In this document: positions 1-9,197 of the stretch, one piece after another
How the letters are laid out: each line of letters begins with the position of its first letter
Numbering within the stretch: position 1 is the first letter of the stretch
From: Marisimplicoccus sp038110465
GTDB taxonomy: Bacteria; Bacteroidota; Bacteroidia; Flavobacteriales; Flavobacteriaceae
Direction of reading: 5' to 3'
Length of the DNA: 64,000 nt
NCBI GenBank assembly: GCA_038110465.1
Contig: JAYNJU010000004.1
Span: 1-64,000, forward strand
Translations under genes and position numbers: made by a program
Notes under the pieces: model-generated
Databases searched by the model: none
What the model was told of the DNA's origin: nothing
The model's input: the letters and a program-made list of their open reading frames with translations, nothing else

Positions 1-49
1 ATATGGCAATAGTGCTAAAGACATTTATCTTATTTTAAGTGATGATTAA
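1..49 (+). CDS. C-terminal end of an upstream gene (partial)
   Basis: The reading frame starting at base 2 stays open for 15 codons and stops with TAA at 47-49, giving a tail that ends YLILSDD. The stop overlaps the start of cdsA by 8 bases, as in the tightly coupled genes elsewhere in this window. In flavobacteria the gene before cdsA is often a LUD-domain (LutC-like) protein following ftsH, and a tail of this kind would fit. With so few residues this is inference from gene order only. Confidence 0.45.
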   Translation, partial: YGNSAKDIYLILSDD

Positions 50-695
50 TTTTTTGCCAAGATTAATTAGTGGAATATTATATATTCTAATAATTTTTAC
101 TTCAATTATTATTAGCAAAGAATCTTTTCTATTGGTTTTTTCAATTATAACATTAGTTGTATCATATGAAGCTTACTTGCTATCTAAAAAAATGAAAAAA
201 AATGGATTTAAAGTCAAATATATTTTAACACCTCACTTATATGTTTTCATCTCAATGATAGCATTAATTTATATTCCTTTTGCACACTCTTTGACCTATG
301 ATCCCTATAAAATTTTATTAATTTTTCTAATGATTTGGATAACTGATACAATGTCATATTTTTTTGGATCATATTTTGGAAAGAATAAACTTGATTTTAA
401 AGCATCACCAAATAAAACTTGGGAAGGTTTGTTAGGAGGAATATTTTGCTCTTTAATATTTAGTATAGTTTCTTTCTTATTTATAAAAGAGGTCTATCCT
501 TTTTGGAAGACTATTTTATTAGGTATAACTATTCCTGTATTTGGTTTATTTGGAGATATTCAACAATCTGAAATCAAAAGAGCTGCTGGGGTTAAAGATA
601 GCGGAAACCTAATTCCAGGACATGGTGGAATGTTTGATAGACTTGATAGTGCAATTGGAAACTCATTTATCATATTGATAATTACTATTTTATGA
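42..695 (+). CDS. cdsA: phosphatidate cytidylyltransferase
   Basis: This integral membrane enzyme makes CDP-diacylglycerol from phosphatidic acid and CTP, the precursor of phosphatidylserine, phosphatidylethanolamine and phosphatidylglycerol. The C-terminal CDP-alcohol cytidylyltransferase signature is intact: SEIKR, then KDSG, PGHGG and FDRLD at about residues 177-203. Several hydrophobic segments span the rest. At about 217 residues it is somewhat shorter than the common 260-280 form, as in many flavobacteria. ATG at 42 is preferred to the adjacent GTG at 39 and overlaps the preceding stop. The last codons overlap psd as ATGA, so the two phospholipid genes are translationally coupled. Confidence 0.93.
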   Translation: MINFLPRLISGILYILIIFTSIIISKESFLLVFSIITLVVSYEAYLLSKKMKKNGFKVKYILTPHLYVFISMIALIYIPFAHSLTYDPYKILLIFLMIWITDTMSYFFGSYFGKNKLDFKASPNKTWEGLLGGIFCSLIFSIVSFLFIKEVYPFWKTILLGITIPVFGLFGDIQQSEIKRAAGVKDSGNLIPGHGGMFDRLDSAIGNSFIILIITIL

Positions 696-1348
696 TGTTT
701 CATAAAGAGGGTTTTAAAATAATTGTAACTGATTTTTTGATAAGTACTTTATTGGTAATCTTACTAGAAAACTTTATTAAACATGAAATGCTTAAGGAAA
801 TATTACAAGCCATTATTTTGATAAAGTTTATTTTGATTTTATGGTTTTTTAGAAATCCTAAAATAGAAAAAATAAATGATGAGGATTTTGTAATAAGCCC
901 TGCTGATGGTAAAATTTTAGAAATAAAAGAAGAAAATGAGTCAGAATTTTTTAAAGATAAAAGAATTCAAGTTTCTATATTTCTTTCGATTTTTGACCTC
1001 CATGTAAATAGGTATCCTATTTCAGGAGAAATTATTTATTCAAAACATCACCATGGAAAATATCTAGTAGCATGGCATCCCAAATCATCTGATAAAAATG
1101 AGAGAACATCTGTAGTCATTAAACATAAAAAATATGGAAACATTATGTACAGACAAATTGCAGGTATAATCGCGAGAAGAATAGTCAACTATGCTAAAAC
1201 TAATGCCTTAGCATTACAAGGAAATGATTCTGGATTTATAAAATTTGGATCTAGGGTTGATTTATTTCTACCTATAAATTCTATAATTTCTGTAAAAATT
1301 GGAGATAGAGTAAAAGGAGGTATAACGGAAATAGCAAAATTAGTTTAA
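692..1348 (+). CDS. psd: phosphatidylserine decarboxylase proenzyme
   Basis: This enzyme decarboxylates phosphatidylserine to phosphatidylethanolamine, the main Bacteroidota phospholipid. It is the short form of about 218 residues. Visible marks are an N-terminal hydrophobic region, SPADGK near residue 69, the FDLHVNR motif near 101, and the self-cleavage site Gly186-Ser187 in a KFGSRVD context. Cleavage there would leave a pyruvoyl group on the small alpha chain. The ATG at 692 overlaps the cdsA stop, with a second ATG at 695. The 3' end overlaps the stop of valS, on the opposite strand, by 9 bases. Confidence 0.93.
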   Translation: MMFHKEGFKIIVTDFLISTLLVILLENFIKHEMLKEILQAIILIKFILILWFFRNPKIEKINDEDFVISPADGKILEIKEENESEFFKDKRIQVSIFLSIFDLHVNRYPISGEIIYSKHHHGKYLVAWHPKSSDKNERTSVVIKHKKYGNIMYRQIAGIIARRIVNYAKTNALALQGNDSGFIKFGSRVDLFLPINSIISVKIGDRVKGGITEIAKLV

Positions 1349-3961
1349 ATCAGAAATTGATTTTTTAATTGATTGGATTTTTTGTTTAGTGTCAATTAAC
1401 TTCTTTTTTTCTATTTCAATTACATTACTAGGAGCATTTTTTATAAATTTTTCATTTTTTAATTTACTTTCTACAGATTTTAAAAAACCTAGATTATAAT
1501 TTAAATCTTTATTTAATTTTTCTAATTCTATTTCTTTATCAAAGTTTTCTTCTAGTGGAATAAAAAATTCAAAACCTTTGATTATAAATGAATAAACTTG
1601 GTTAAACTTATCTTTTGAAGATTCTTTAATTTCGTTTACTAAAGCAATTTTTTTTATTATCTCTACATTAGGTAATTTTCTATTATTTCGAACATAGAAT
1701 AGGTTTATGCTAGTTTTAAATGAAATACTTTTGTCCTTCCTATAGTTTCTTATTTGTGAAATTATTTCCTTAGTTATTTCAAAGTCATTAATAGTCTTTA
1801 ATTCATACTTAGTTTTCTTAGGCCATGATGAAATCACTATAGATTTTTCATCATTTGAAATTTTTGAAAAAATTTCTTCAGTTAGAAATGGCATGAAAGG
1901 ATGTAAAATTTTTAAATTTTTAATAAGTAGTTCGTTAATTTGATACTTTGATTTAGGATCAATTTTTTCTCCATATTCAGGTTTTAGTATTTCAAGTAAC
2001 CATGAGCAATAGTCATCCCATATTAATTTGTATATAGACATCAAAACATCTGAAATTCTATAGATTTCAAAGTTTTCATTAATATGATCTAGAGTAAAAC
2101 TAAATTTATTTTCATACCAATTTATTCCAATTTTATTGACTTCACTTTGATTTAATTTATTATCAATCTCCCATCCACTTATTAATCTTAATGCATTCCA
2201 AATTTTATTCGTAAAATTTTTACCTTGTTTACAAAGTGATTCATCAAATAATAAATCATTACCAGCTGCAGAACTTAACATCAATCCAACTCTAACTGAA
2301 TCAGCTCCATACTCCTGTATTAATTTAACAGCATCAGGAGAATTTCCTAGTTGTTTAGACATTTTTCTTCTCAGTTTATCTCTTACAATACCAGTAAAAT
2401 AAACATTAGAGAATGGTTTTTTGTTTCTAAATTCATACCCTGAGATTATCATTCTTGCAACCCAAAAGAAAATTATGTCTGGACCTGTGACTAAATCTTG
2501 AGTTGGATAGTAGTATTTAATTTCATCATTGTTTGGGTTTCTAATTCCATCAAAAACAGATATTGGCCATAGCCAAGATGAGAACCAAGTATCTAATACA
2601 TCATTATCTTGATATAAATCAGATTCTTTTACAGAAATACCTTTTTTATTAAGTTTATGTAATGCTTCATCCTTATTTTTTGCAACTATATAGTTTTCAT
2701 CTTTGTCATAATAATAAACAGGAATTTGATGACCCCATGAAAGCTGCCTTGAAATATTCCAGTCTTTAATATTCTCCAGCCAATATTTATAAGTAGATTT
2801 AAATTTATTTGGAAAAAATTTTATGTTTTCATTTTGTAGTACATTATCAATAGCAGGCTTTGAAATTTCTTCCATTTTTAGGAACCACTGTTTAGAAATT
2901 TTAGGTTCAATAATAGCATTTGTTCTTTCAGATCTTCCAACATTATGAGAATAGCTTTCTTTTTTTACTAGTAAACTATTTAATTTTAACTCATCTTCAA
3001 TTTCATTTCTTACTACAAATCTATTTTTTCCTTCATAATGAAGTCCATGATGATTTAAATTTGCACTATCATCAAAAATATCTATTGAATCCAGATGGTG
3101 TTTAATTCCCAAGTTGTAATCATTTATATCATGTGCAGGAGTAACTTTTAAACATCCTGTACCAAATTCTATATCTACATAAGTATCACTAATTATAGGA
3201 ATAATTCTACCACATATTGGAACTATAACATTTTGCCCAATCAAAGATTTATATCTTTTGTCTTTGGGGTTAACACATATTGCAGTATCTCCAAAAATTG
3301 TTTCAGGTCTGGTTGTTGCAATTATTAATTTTTGATCTGAATTTTCAACTTGGTAACTTATGTGATAAAGATTAGATTCTTCTTCAACATAGTTAACCTC
3401 TTCATCTGAAACAGTAGTTTTTGCCTCTGGATCCCAATTAATCATTCTATACCCCCTATAAATTAAACCCTTTTCATATAAAATTTCAAATGCTAGTATA
3501 ACTGACTCATACATATCCTCATCTAGAGTGAATTTAGTTCTATCCCAATCACATGAACATCCTAACATTTTTAATTGTTCGAGTATTCCTCCTCCATATT
3601 TTTCAGTCCATTCCCATGCATGTTTTAAAAACTCTTCTCTTGAAATTTCAGACTTATTTATTCCTTTGTTTTTTAAATTTTCAACAACTTTTGCTTCAGT
3701 TGCAATTGATGCATGATCTGTACCTGGGACCCAACATGCATTTTTTCCCATCATCCTTGCTCTTCTAATAAGTATGTCTTGAAGAGTGTTGTTTAGCATA
3801 TGACCCATATGAAGAAGTCCTGTGACATTTGGTGGAGGGATGACAATAGTGTATGGATCTTTACTATCTGGAATTGATTTAAAAAATTTATTTTCTATCC
3901 AGAAAGAGTACCACTTATTTTCTATCTCAATATGGTCAAATTTTGGGGGAATAGATATCAA
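1340..3961 (-). CDS. valS: valine--tRNA ligase
   Basis: This class I aminoacyl-tRNA synthetase charges tRNA-Val in the cytoplasm. HMGH (residues 51-54, after IPPPNVTGLL) is the HIGH signature, and KMSKQLGNS near residue 532 is the KMSKS loop. The editing (CP1) domain lies between them and the C-terminus is the charged coiled coil typical of ValS. The 873-residue length is normal for the family. The only plausible start is TTG at 3961, giving MISIPPKFDH; the ATG five bases upstream is out of frame and meets a stop at once. A -7 box lies 23 bases upstream. Confidence 0.97.
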   Translation of the reverse strand: MISIPPKFDHIEIENKWYSFWIENKFFKSIPDSKDPYTIVIPPPNVTGLLHMGHMLNNTLQDILIRRARMMGKNACWVPGTDHASIATEAKVVENLKNKGINKSEISREEFLKHAWEWTEKYGGGILEQLKMLGCSCDWDRTKFTLDEDMYESVILAFEILYEKGLIYRGYRMINWDPEAKTTVSDEEVNYVEEESNLYHISYQVENSDQKLIIATTRPETIFGDTAICVNPKDKRYKSLIGQNVIVPICGRIIPIISDTYVDIEFGTGCLKVTPAHDINDYNLGIKHHLDSIDIFDDSANLNHHGLHYEGKNRFVVRNEIEDELKLNSLLVKKESYSHNVGRSERTNAIIEPKISKQWFLKMEEISKPAIDNVLQNENIKFFPNKFKSTYKYWLENIKDWNISRQLSWGHQIPVYYYDKDENYIVAKNKDEALHKLNKKGISVKESDLYQDNDVLDTWFSSWLWPISVFDGIRNPNNDEIKYYYPTQDLVTGPDIIFFWVARMIISGYEFRNKKPFSNVYFTGIVRDKLRRKMSKQLGNSPDAVKLIQEYGADSVRVGLMLSSAAGNDLLFDESLCKQGKNFTNKIWNALRLISGWEIDNKLNQSEVNKIGINWYENKFSFTLDHINENFEIYRISDVLMSIYKLIWDDYCSWLLEILKPEYGEKIDPKSKYQINELLIKNLKILHPFMPFLTEEIFSKISNDEKSIVISSWPKKTKYELKTINDFEITKEIISQIRNYRKDKSISFKTSINLFYVRNNRKLPNVEIIKKIALVNEIKESSKDKFNQVYSFIIKGFEFFIPLEENFDKEIELEKLNKDLNYNLGFLKSVESKLKNEKFIKNAPSNVIEIEKKKLIDTKQKIQSIKKSISDLN

Positions 3962-3984
3962 ATCATAATTATTTTAAAGTAAAA

Positions 3985-4017
3985 CAAAAATAACATACCT
4001 TGAAGTATATTTACAAA
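3985..4017 (-). promoter_or_regulatory. Bacteroidota-type promoter for valS
   Basis: On the minus strand TTTG (4014-4017) is followed after 21 bases by TATTTTTG (3985-3992), matching the Bacteroidota -33/-7 consensus TTTG...TAnnTTTG. Predicted transcription would begin near 3979, leaving a short leader before the TTG start. Assigned by pattern only. Confidence 0.5.
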
Positions 4018-4031
4018 GTTAAGTTAAATAA

Positions 4032-5222
4032 ATGCCATCAATTTCAAAAAAAGGCTCAAACATCCCCCCTTCTCCTATTAGAAAACTTGTTCCTTTTTCA
4101 GATCAAGCAAAAGAAAGGGGCATAGAAATTTTACATTTAAATATTGGGCAACCAGATATAAAATCTCCCATTGAGTCACTTGAAGCTATTAGAAATAATG
4201 ATTTAGAATTATTAAAATATGATTATTCTCAAGGATCTTTAGAACTTAGAGAAAATGTTTCTAATTATTATAAAAGACATAATATAAAAGTATCTCCAGA
4301 GAATATCATTACTACAATTGGAGCAAGTGAAGCATTGTCTTTTACTATGAATGCAATATGCGATCCTGGTGATGAAGTAATTATTCCTGAACCTTTCTAT
4401 GCAAATTATAATGGTTTTGCAGAAGCATCTAATGTTAAAGTAATTCCTATTACCTCAAGATTAGAAGATAATTTTGCATTACCATCATTAAAAATTTTTG
4501 AGAAAAAAATTACCTCAAATACCAAAGCAATTATATTATGTAATCCATGTAATCCAACTGGTTATGTTTATTCTAAAGAAGAAATCATTAAAATTGCAAA
4601 ACTTGCTAAAAAACATGATCTTTTTATAATTGTAGATGAAGTTTACAGGGAGTTTATTTACTCTGGTAAAAGTCATTTCTCAATTTTAGAAGATGATAAT
4701 TTTAGAGAAAATGCAATTTTAATTGATTCAACATCAAAAAGGTATAGTCTCTGCGGAGCAAGAATTGGATTTGTTGTTTCAAAAAATCAAGAATTTATTC
4801 AAACTTGCTTAAAGTTCGCATTAACTAGATTATCTCCTCCATCACTAGCATTGATTGCTGCTAACGAAGCTTTAAAAACACCTGAATCTTATATTAAAAA
4901 TGTAATAAAGGAATATTCAATAAGAAGAGAAATTCTAGTCGAAGAGTTAAGTAAAATTGAAAATATTAAGTTTTCTAATCCTATGGGTGCTTTTTATTCA
5001 ATTATAAAATTACCTGTTGAAAATGCTGAAAACTTTGCAAAGTTTCTACTTACTGATTTTTCTTATAAAAATATGAGTGTAATGTTATCACCTGCAAGTG
5101 GGTTTTACAGTTCTAAAGATATTGGTCATGATGAGGTAAGAATTGCATTTGTTTTAAATTCTAAAAAATTAAAAGATGCAATTACAATTATTAAATTAGG
5201 TCTAAAGGAATACAATAGTTAA
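4032..5222 (+). CDS. pyridoxal-phosphate aminotransferase, class I/II (aspartate aminotransferase-like)
   Basis: This is a fold-type I PLP enzyme of 396 residues, expected to move an amino group between an amino acid and a 2-oxo acid. Seen: GASEA near 97, NPCNPTG near 171-177, the DEVYREF segment near 202, and the Schiff-base Lys246 in TSTSKRYSLCGARIG. The N-terminal LNIGQPD is typical. Substrate cannot be read from sequence; aspartate or a broad amino-acid range is likely. A second, different class I aminotransferase lies in the aromatic operon at 21.1-22.3 kb. murB follows after one base, so the two are probably co-transcribed. Confidence 0.9.
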   Translation: MPSISKKGSNIPPSPIRKLVPFSDQAKERGIEILHLNIGQPDIKSPIESLEAIRNNDLELLKYDYSQGSLELRENVSNYYKRHNIKVSPENIITTIGASEALSFTMNAICDPGDEVIIPEPFYANYNGFAEASNVKVIPITSRLEDNFALPSLKIFEKKITSNTKAIILCNPCNPTGYVYSKEEIIKIAKLAKKHDLFIIVDEVYREFIYSGKSHFSILEDDNFRENAILIDSTSKRYSLCGARIGFVVSKNQEFIQTCLKFALTRLSPPSLALIAANEALKTPESYIKNVIKEYSIRREILVEELSKIENIKFSNPMGAFYSIIKLPVENAENFAKFLLTDFSYKNMSVMLSPASGFYSSKDIGHDEVRIAFVLNSKKLKDAITIIKLGLKEYNS

Positions 5223-5223
5223 A

Positions 5224-6231
5224 ATGCTAATAAAAGAAAATGCTTCTTTAAAAGAGTATAACACATTCAATATTCATCAGACTGCAGATATATTTATAGA
5301 AATTGATAATTCAAATGAAATCTTAAAATTTCTTGAAAATAAGAATCTAAATAATAATTTATTTATTCTTGGAGGTGGAAGTAATATATTATTTACCAGA
5401 AAATATCAAGGCACCATTCTTCATATTAAAGAAGAAGGTATTAGGGTTATTGAGGAGGATGATAAAAATGTATTGGTAGAGGTAGCTTCTGGGACAAATT
5501 GGCATTGTTTTGTAGAGTGGGCAATAAGAAATAATTATGGTGGAATTGAAAATTTATCTTTAATACCAGGAAATGTTGGAGCTGCACCAATTCAAAATAT
5601 TGGAGCTTATGGAGTAGAATTGAAAGACACTTTTTATAGCTGTTTAGGGGTATCTCTCGATAACTTTGAAATTAAAGAATTAAAGAAATCAGATTGTGAA
5701 TTTGATTACAGATCTTCTATTTTTAAAACAAAACTTAAAAATAGATTTATTATTACCTCAGTTAAATTCATTTTATCAAAAACCAATCATAATTTTGTTA
5801 TTGAATATAAAGGACTAAAAGATAATCTATTAAAGACAGAATTAACTTTAGAAAAAATTTCTAACGAGGTTATTAGAATAAGAAAATCAAAATTACCAGA
5901 TCTTAAAATTTATGGTAACTGTGGTAGTTTTTTTAAAAATCCTATTATTAGTATTGATCATTATAACTCACTTAAAGATAGGTACGGTGAAATTCCAAAA
6001 TTCAAAATTGATGATTATAAAATAAAAATTCCAGCAGCATGGTTAATTGATAAGTGTGGATTTAAAGATAATAGTGATAAAAATGTAGGAGTATACAAAA
6101 ATCAATCACTTGTCATAATTAACTTCGGGAATGCTTCAGGAAAGGAAATTTTAAATTTTTCAATAAAAATCAAAGAAGTGATTAATAAAATTTTTAATAT
6201 TAATCTCGAGGAAGAAGTAATAATTCTGTAG
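5224..6231 (+). CDS. murB: UDP-N-acetylenolpyruvoylglucosamine reductase
   Basis: This FAD- and NADPH-dependent reductase makes UDP-N-acetylmuramic acid for peptidoglycan. Seen: the FAD-binding LGGGSNILF near residue 49, GNVGAAPIQNIGAYGVE, the catalytic serine in GNCGSFFKNP near 236, and a C-terminal Glu (EEEVIIL) where the family keeps its general acid. At 335 residues it is the longer type I (E. coli-like) form. It lies one base after the aminotransferase and converges on dtd with a 2-base gap. Confidence 0.95.
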   Translation: MLIKENASLKEYNTFNIHQTADIFIEIDNSNEILKFLENKNLNNNLFILGGGSNILFTRKYQGTILHIKEEGIRVIEEDDKNVLVEVASGTNWHCFVEWAIRNNYGGIENLSLIPGNVGAAPIQNIGAYGVELKDTFYSCLGVSLDNFEIKELKKSDCEFDYRSSIFKTKLKNRFIITSVKFILSKTNHNFVIEYKGLKDNLLKTELTLEKISNEVIRIRKSKLPDLKIYGNCGSFFKNPIISIDHYNSLKDRYGEIPKFKIDDYKIKIPAAWLIDKCGFKDNSDKNVGVYKNQSLVIINFGNASGKEILNFSIKIKEVINKIFNINLEEEVIIL

Positions 6232-6233
6232 TT

Positions 6234-6686
6234 CTATTCTTTATTTTTTGAATCAATTATTATAGTTACTGGACCATCATTTACTAATGAAATCTTCATG
6301 TCAGCTCCAAAAACTCCTGTTTTAACTTTTGATCCTAGCTTTTCTTTAGTTAGTTTAATGAATTTTTCATAGAGTGGTTCGGCCAAATCATGTTTAGCTG
6401 AATTTATATAAGATGGTCTATTACCTTTTTTAGTCAGAGCTAAAAGTGTGAATTGTGAAACTATTAAAATCTCCCCTCCTGTATCAATCAAAGATTTATT
6501 CATAACCCCATCTGAATCATCAAAAATTCTCAAATTCAAAGTTTTTTTTACAAGCCATTCTACATCACCAATATCATCATAGATAGAAATTCCTAACAAA
6601 ATAAGAAGACCAAAATTGATTTTAGATTCAATTTTTTTATTTATTTCTATTGAAGAGGACTTAACTCTCTGAATTACAATCTTCAT
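6234..6686 (-). CDS. dtd: D-aminoacyl-tRNA deacylase
   Basis: DTD hydrolyses D-amino acids, and glycine on tRNA-Ala, from mischarged tRNAs. The 150-residue length is standard. The MKIVIQRVKSSSI start, the SQFTLLA catalytic segment near residue 79 and the C-terminal NDGPVTIII (the Gly-cisPro type motif) are all present. It follows rsgA on the same strand with a one-base gap, so the two are likely one transcript. Confidence 0.95.
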   Translation of the reverse strand: MKIVIQRVKSSSIEINKKIESKINFGLLILLGISIYDDIGDVEWLVKKTLNLRIFDDSDGVMNKSLIDTGGEILIVSQFTLLALTKKGNRPSYINSAKHDLAEPLYEKFIKLTKEKLGSKVKTGVFGADMKISLVNDGPVTIIIDSKNKE

Positions 6687-6687
6687 C

Positions 6688-7638
6688 TTATTTCCTGTAA
6701 ATATTTTGATCTTTTAACATATCTAAATAGGTGTTATACCTAGAATTAAAAATTTCTCCTTTTTCCAATTTTTCTTTTATTATACAATTAGGCTCTTCTA
6801 GATGTAGACAATTTTTAAATTTACAATAATGTTTATTTTTAAAAAATTCTGGAAAAAAATCACCTATTTCATTTTTAGATATATCAACTAAGCCAAAACC
6901 TCTTATTCCTGGTGTATCAATAACTCTAATATTTGAATTTAAGTCAAACATCTCTGCGTATGTAGTAGTATGTTGACCTTGACTATGGTATGAAGATATT
7001 TCTTTAGTTTTTAAATCCAATTCTGGAGAAATAGCATTTATTAATGTTGACTTACCTACTCCACTATGTCCAGAAATTATACATGTTTTATTTTTCATTT
7101 TATCAATTATATTTTCAATATTATCACCTTTTTTTGCAGAAATAACCTCACATTCATATCCTATTTTTATGTACATATTTTTCAAAGATTCCAATTGTTT
7201 ATTTTCTTCATTATTATAAAGATCAATTTTATTAAAAACAATTAATACAGGAATATGGTATGCCTCACAACTGACTAAAAATCTATCAATGAAATTTGTT
7301 GAAGTAGAAGGGTTATTTATTGTTACAACAATAATAGATAAGTCTATATTTGAAGCAATTATGTGATATTGTTTTGAAAGCTTTACAGACTTTCTTATTA
7401 TGTAATTTTGTCTAGGTTTTACTTCAGATATAATACCTTTTCCATCTGTATCAATCTCAAAGAGAACATTATCTCCAACAGAAATTGGATTAGTGGTAGA
7501 TATTTCTTTTTGTCTAATCTTTCCTTTAATTCTAGATTCAATAAATTCATTTTGGTATTTAATTAAGTACCAACTACCTGTTGATTTATATACTTTTCCT
7601 TCATTCATATTTAAATCAATATATTTTTTCCTAATCAT
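6688..7638 (-). CDS. rsgA: ribosome small subunit-dependent GTPase A
   Basis: This is a circularly permuted GTPase that checks late maturation of the 30S subunit. Order seen: N-terminal OB fold, NKID (G4) near residue 137, the P-loop GHSGVGKS near 195, DTPG (G3) near 240, and a zinc motif with Cys and His in YCKFKNCLHLEEPNC. The start is uncertain. ATG at 7638 lies 5 bases after a perfect -7 box, which would make a leaderless message. ATG at 7608 gives MNEGKVYKSTGSWY, which resembles family starts better. Confidence 0.94.
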   Translation of the reverse strand: MIRKKYIDLNMNEGKVYKSTGSWYLIKYQNEFIESRIKGKIRQKEISTTNPISVGDNVLFEIDTDGKGIISEVKPRQNYIIRKSVKLSKQYHIIASNIDLSIIVVTINNPSTSTNFIDRFLVSCEAYHIPVLIVFNKIDLYNNEENKQLESLKNMYIKIGYECEVISAKKGDNIENIIDKMKNKTCIISGHSGVGKSTLINAISPELDLKTKEISSYHSQGQHTTTYAEMFDLNSNIRVIDTPGIRGFGLVDISKNEIGDFFPEFFKNKHYCKFKNCLHLEEPNCIIKEKLEKGEIFNSRYNTYLDMLKDQNIYRK

Positions 7639-7643
7639 ATTAA

Positions 7644-7651
7644 CAAATCTA
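7644..7651 (-). promoter_or_regulatory. -7 box TAGATTTG for rsgA
   Basis: Perfect TAnnTTTG on the minus strand, ending 5 bases before ATG 7638. No clear -33 TTTG is seen. The divergent gpmI promoter is a few bases away. Confidence 0.4.
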
Positions 7652-7655
7652 CTTC

Positions 7656-9197
7656 ATGATATTTGTATCTTTAAATAAAAAATTGAATAAAAAAGTACTT
7701 CTAATTATTCTTGATGGCTGGGGGATTGCAGAAGATAAAGAAGCATCTGCTCCTGATAAAGCCAAAGTTCCTAATTTCAATAATTTATTAAAAAACAATC
7801 CTAATAATTTTCTTATCACTCATGGGGAAAAAGTAGGTCTTCCAGATGGACAAATGGGAAATAGTGAAGTTGGGCATTTGAATATTGGCTCAGGTAGAAT
7901 AGTATTACAAGATTTATTAAAAATTGATGAATCAATTAAGAAAGAGGAATTTAAGTCAAAAAAAGAGTTCAAAGAGATTATTAATTATACAAAAAAAAAT
8001 TCTTCAAACATTCATTTATTAGGGCTCTTATCGGATGGTGGTGTTCATTCACATATTAATCATTTGAAAGAAATTATTTCTACTCTGAGTGAAGTAAAAG
8101 AAAAAGTTTTTATACATGCTTTTACAGATGGAAGAGATGTAGATCCTAACTCTGGGATTAATTTTTTAAAATCTATTGAAAATTTTTGTGGGGATAAAGG
8201 AGCAAGAGTTGCAACTTTAATAGGTAGATATTATTCTATGGACAGAGATAATAGATGGGAAAGAATTAAAAAAGCCTATGATTTAATAGTTTATGGTAAG
8301 GGTAATAAAAGTAAAAATTTAATTAACTCAGTTGAAGTTTCTTATTCTAATGGAATTACTGATGAATTTATCGAGCCTATTGTAAAAGTAAACAAAGATG
8401 ATATTCCAATATATGATTTCAATAACAGAGACACTGTAATTTTCTTTAACTACAGGACAGATAGAGGGAGACAACTTACAAAGGTTTTATGCGAGGAAGA
8501 TATGAAAGAATATAGCATGGAAAAAGCATTAGATAATTTATATACTTTAACTAATTATGATGATACCTTTAAATATGCAAAACCAATTTTTAAAAATAGT
8601 CCTCTTATAAATACTCTTGGTGAAGTTTTATCAAAAAATAATTTGAAACAACTAAGAATTTCTGAAACAGAAAAATATCCACATGTTACTTTCTTTTTTA
8701 ATGGAGGATATGAAATACCATTTAAAGGTGAAGAGAGGATTTTATGTCCATCTCCAAAAGTTGCAACTTATGATCTAAAACCTGAGATGAGTTCAGAGGA
8801 AGTAAAGAAAAATGTTGTAAATAAAATTAATGAAGAAAATTTTGACTTTATATGTCTAAATTTTGCTAATCCCGATATGGTTGGACACACCGGCGACTTT
8901 GATGCTGCAATAAAAGCATGTGAAAGTGTAGACCATCATTTAGGTGAAATAATTGAGACTGCTACCAAAAAAAATTATACTTCATTAATAATTGCTGATC
9001 ATGGTAACTGTGAAAAAATGATAAATATTGATGGTTCAAAGAACACATCTCATACGACTAATCCAGTACCAATTATACTTGTTAATTCTAAAAGAAATAA
9101 AATAAGAAATGGAATATTAGCTGATATAGCTCCTACTATTTTAGATATTCTTAATATTTCTAAACCCAAAGAAATGAATGGAAAATCACTTATATGA
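7656..9197 (+). CDS. gpmI: 2,3-bisphosphoglycerate-independent phosphoglycerate mutase
   Basis: This Mn-dependent glycolytic enzyme interconverts 3- and 2-phosphoglycerate. It has the alkaline-phosphatase fold, with metal-binding DGWG near residue 20, the phosphorylated Ser70 in GNSEVGH, the RDNRWER segment and C-terminal ADHGNCE plus HTTNPVP metal-ligand motifs. The length of about 510 residues is normal. ATG at 7656 gives a nine-residue extension; TTG at 7683 gives MNKKVLLIILDGWG, which matches family starts better and lies 17 bases after a near-consensus -7 box that overlaps the ATG. The next lipoprotein gene overlaps by 4 bases. Confidence 0.96.
   Translation: MIFVSLNKKLNKKVLLIILDGWGIAEDKEASAPDKAKVPNFNNLLKNNPNNFLITHGEKVGLPDGQMGNSEVGHLNIGSGRIVLQDLLKIDESIKKEEFKSKKEFKEIINYTKKNSSNIHLLGLLSDGGVHSHINHLKEIISTLSEVKEKVFIHAFTDGRDVDPNSGINFLKSIENFCGDKGARVATLIGRYYSMDRDNRWERIKKAYDLIVYGKGNKSKNLINSVEVSYSNGITDEFIEPIVKVNKDDIPIYDFNNRDTVIFFNYRTDRGRQLTKVLCEEDMKEYSMEKALDNLYTLTNYDDTFKYAKPIFKNSPLINTLGEVLSKNNLKQLRISETEKYPHVTFFFNGGYEIPFKGEERILCPSPKVATYDLKPEMSSEEVKKNVVNKINEENFDFICLNFANPDMVGHTGDFDAAIKACESVDHHLGEIIETATKKNYTSLIIADHGNCEKMINIDGSKNTSHTTNPVPIILVNSKRNKIRNGILADIAPTILDILNISKPKEMNGKSLI
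7658..7665 (+). promoter_or_regulatory. possible -7 box GATATTTG for gpmI
   Basis: Seven of eight matches to TAnnTTTG, placed inside the codons that follow ATG 7656. If used, transcription would start near 7671 and translation would have to begin at TTG 7683. Weak evidence. Confidence 0.25.
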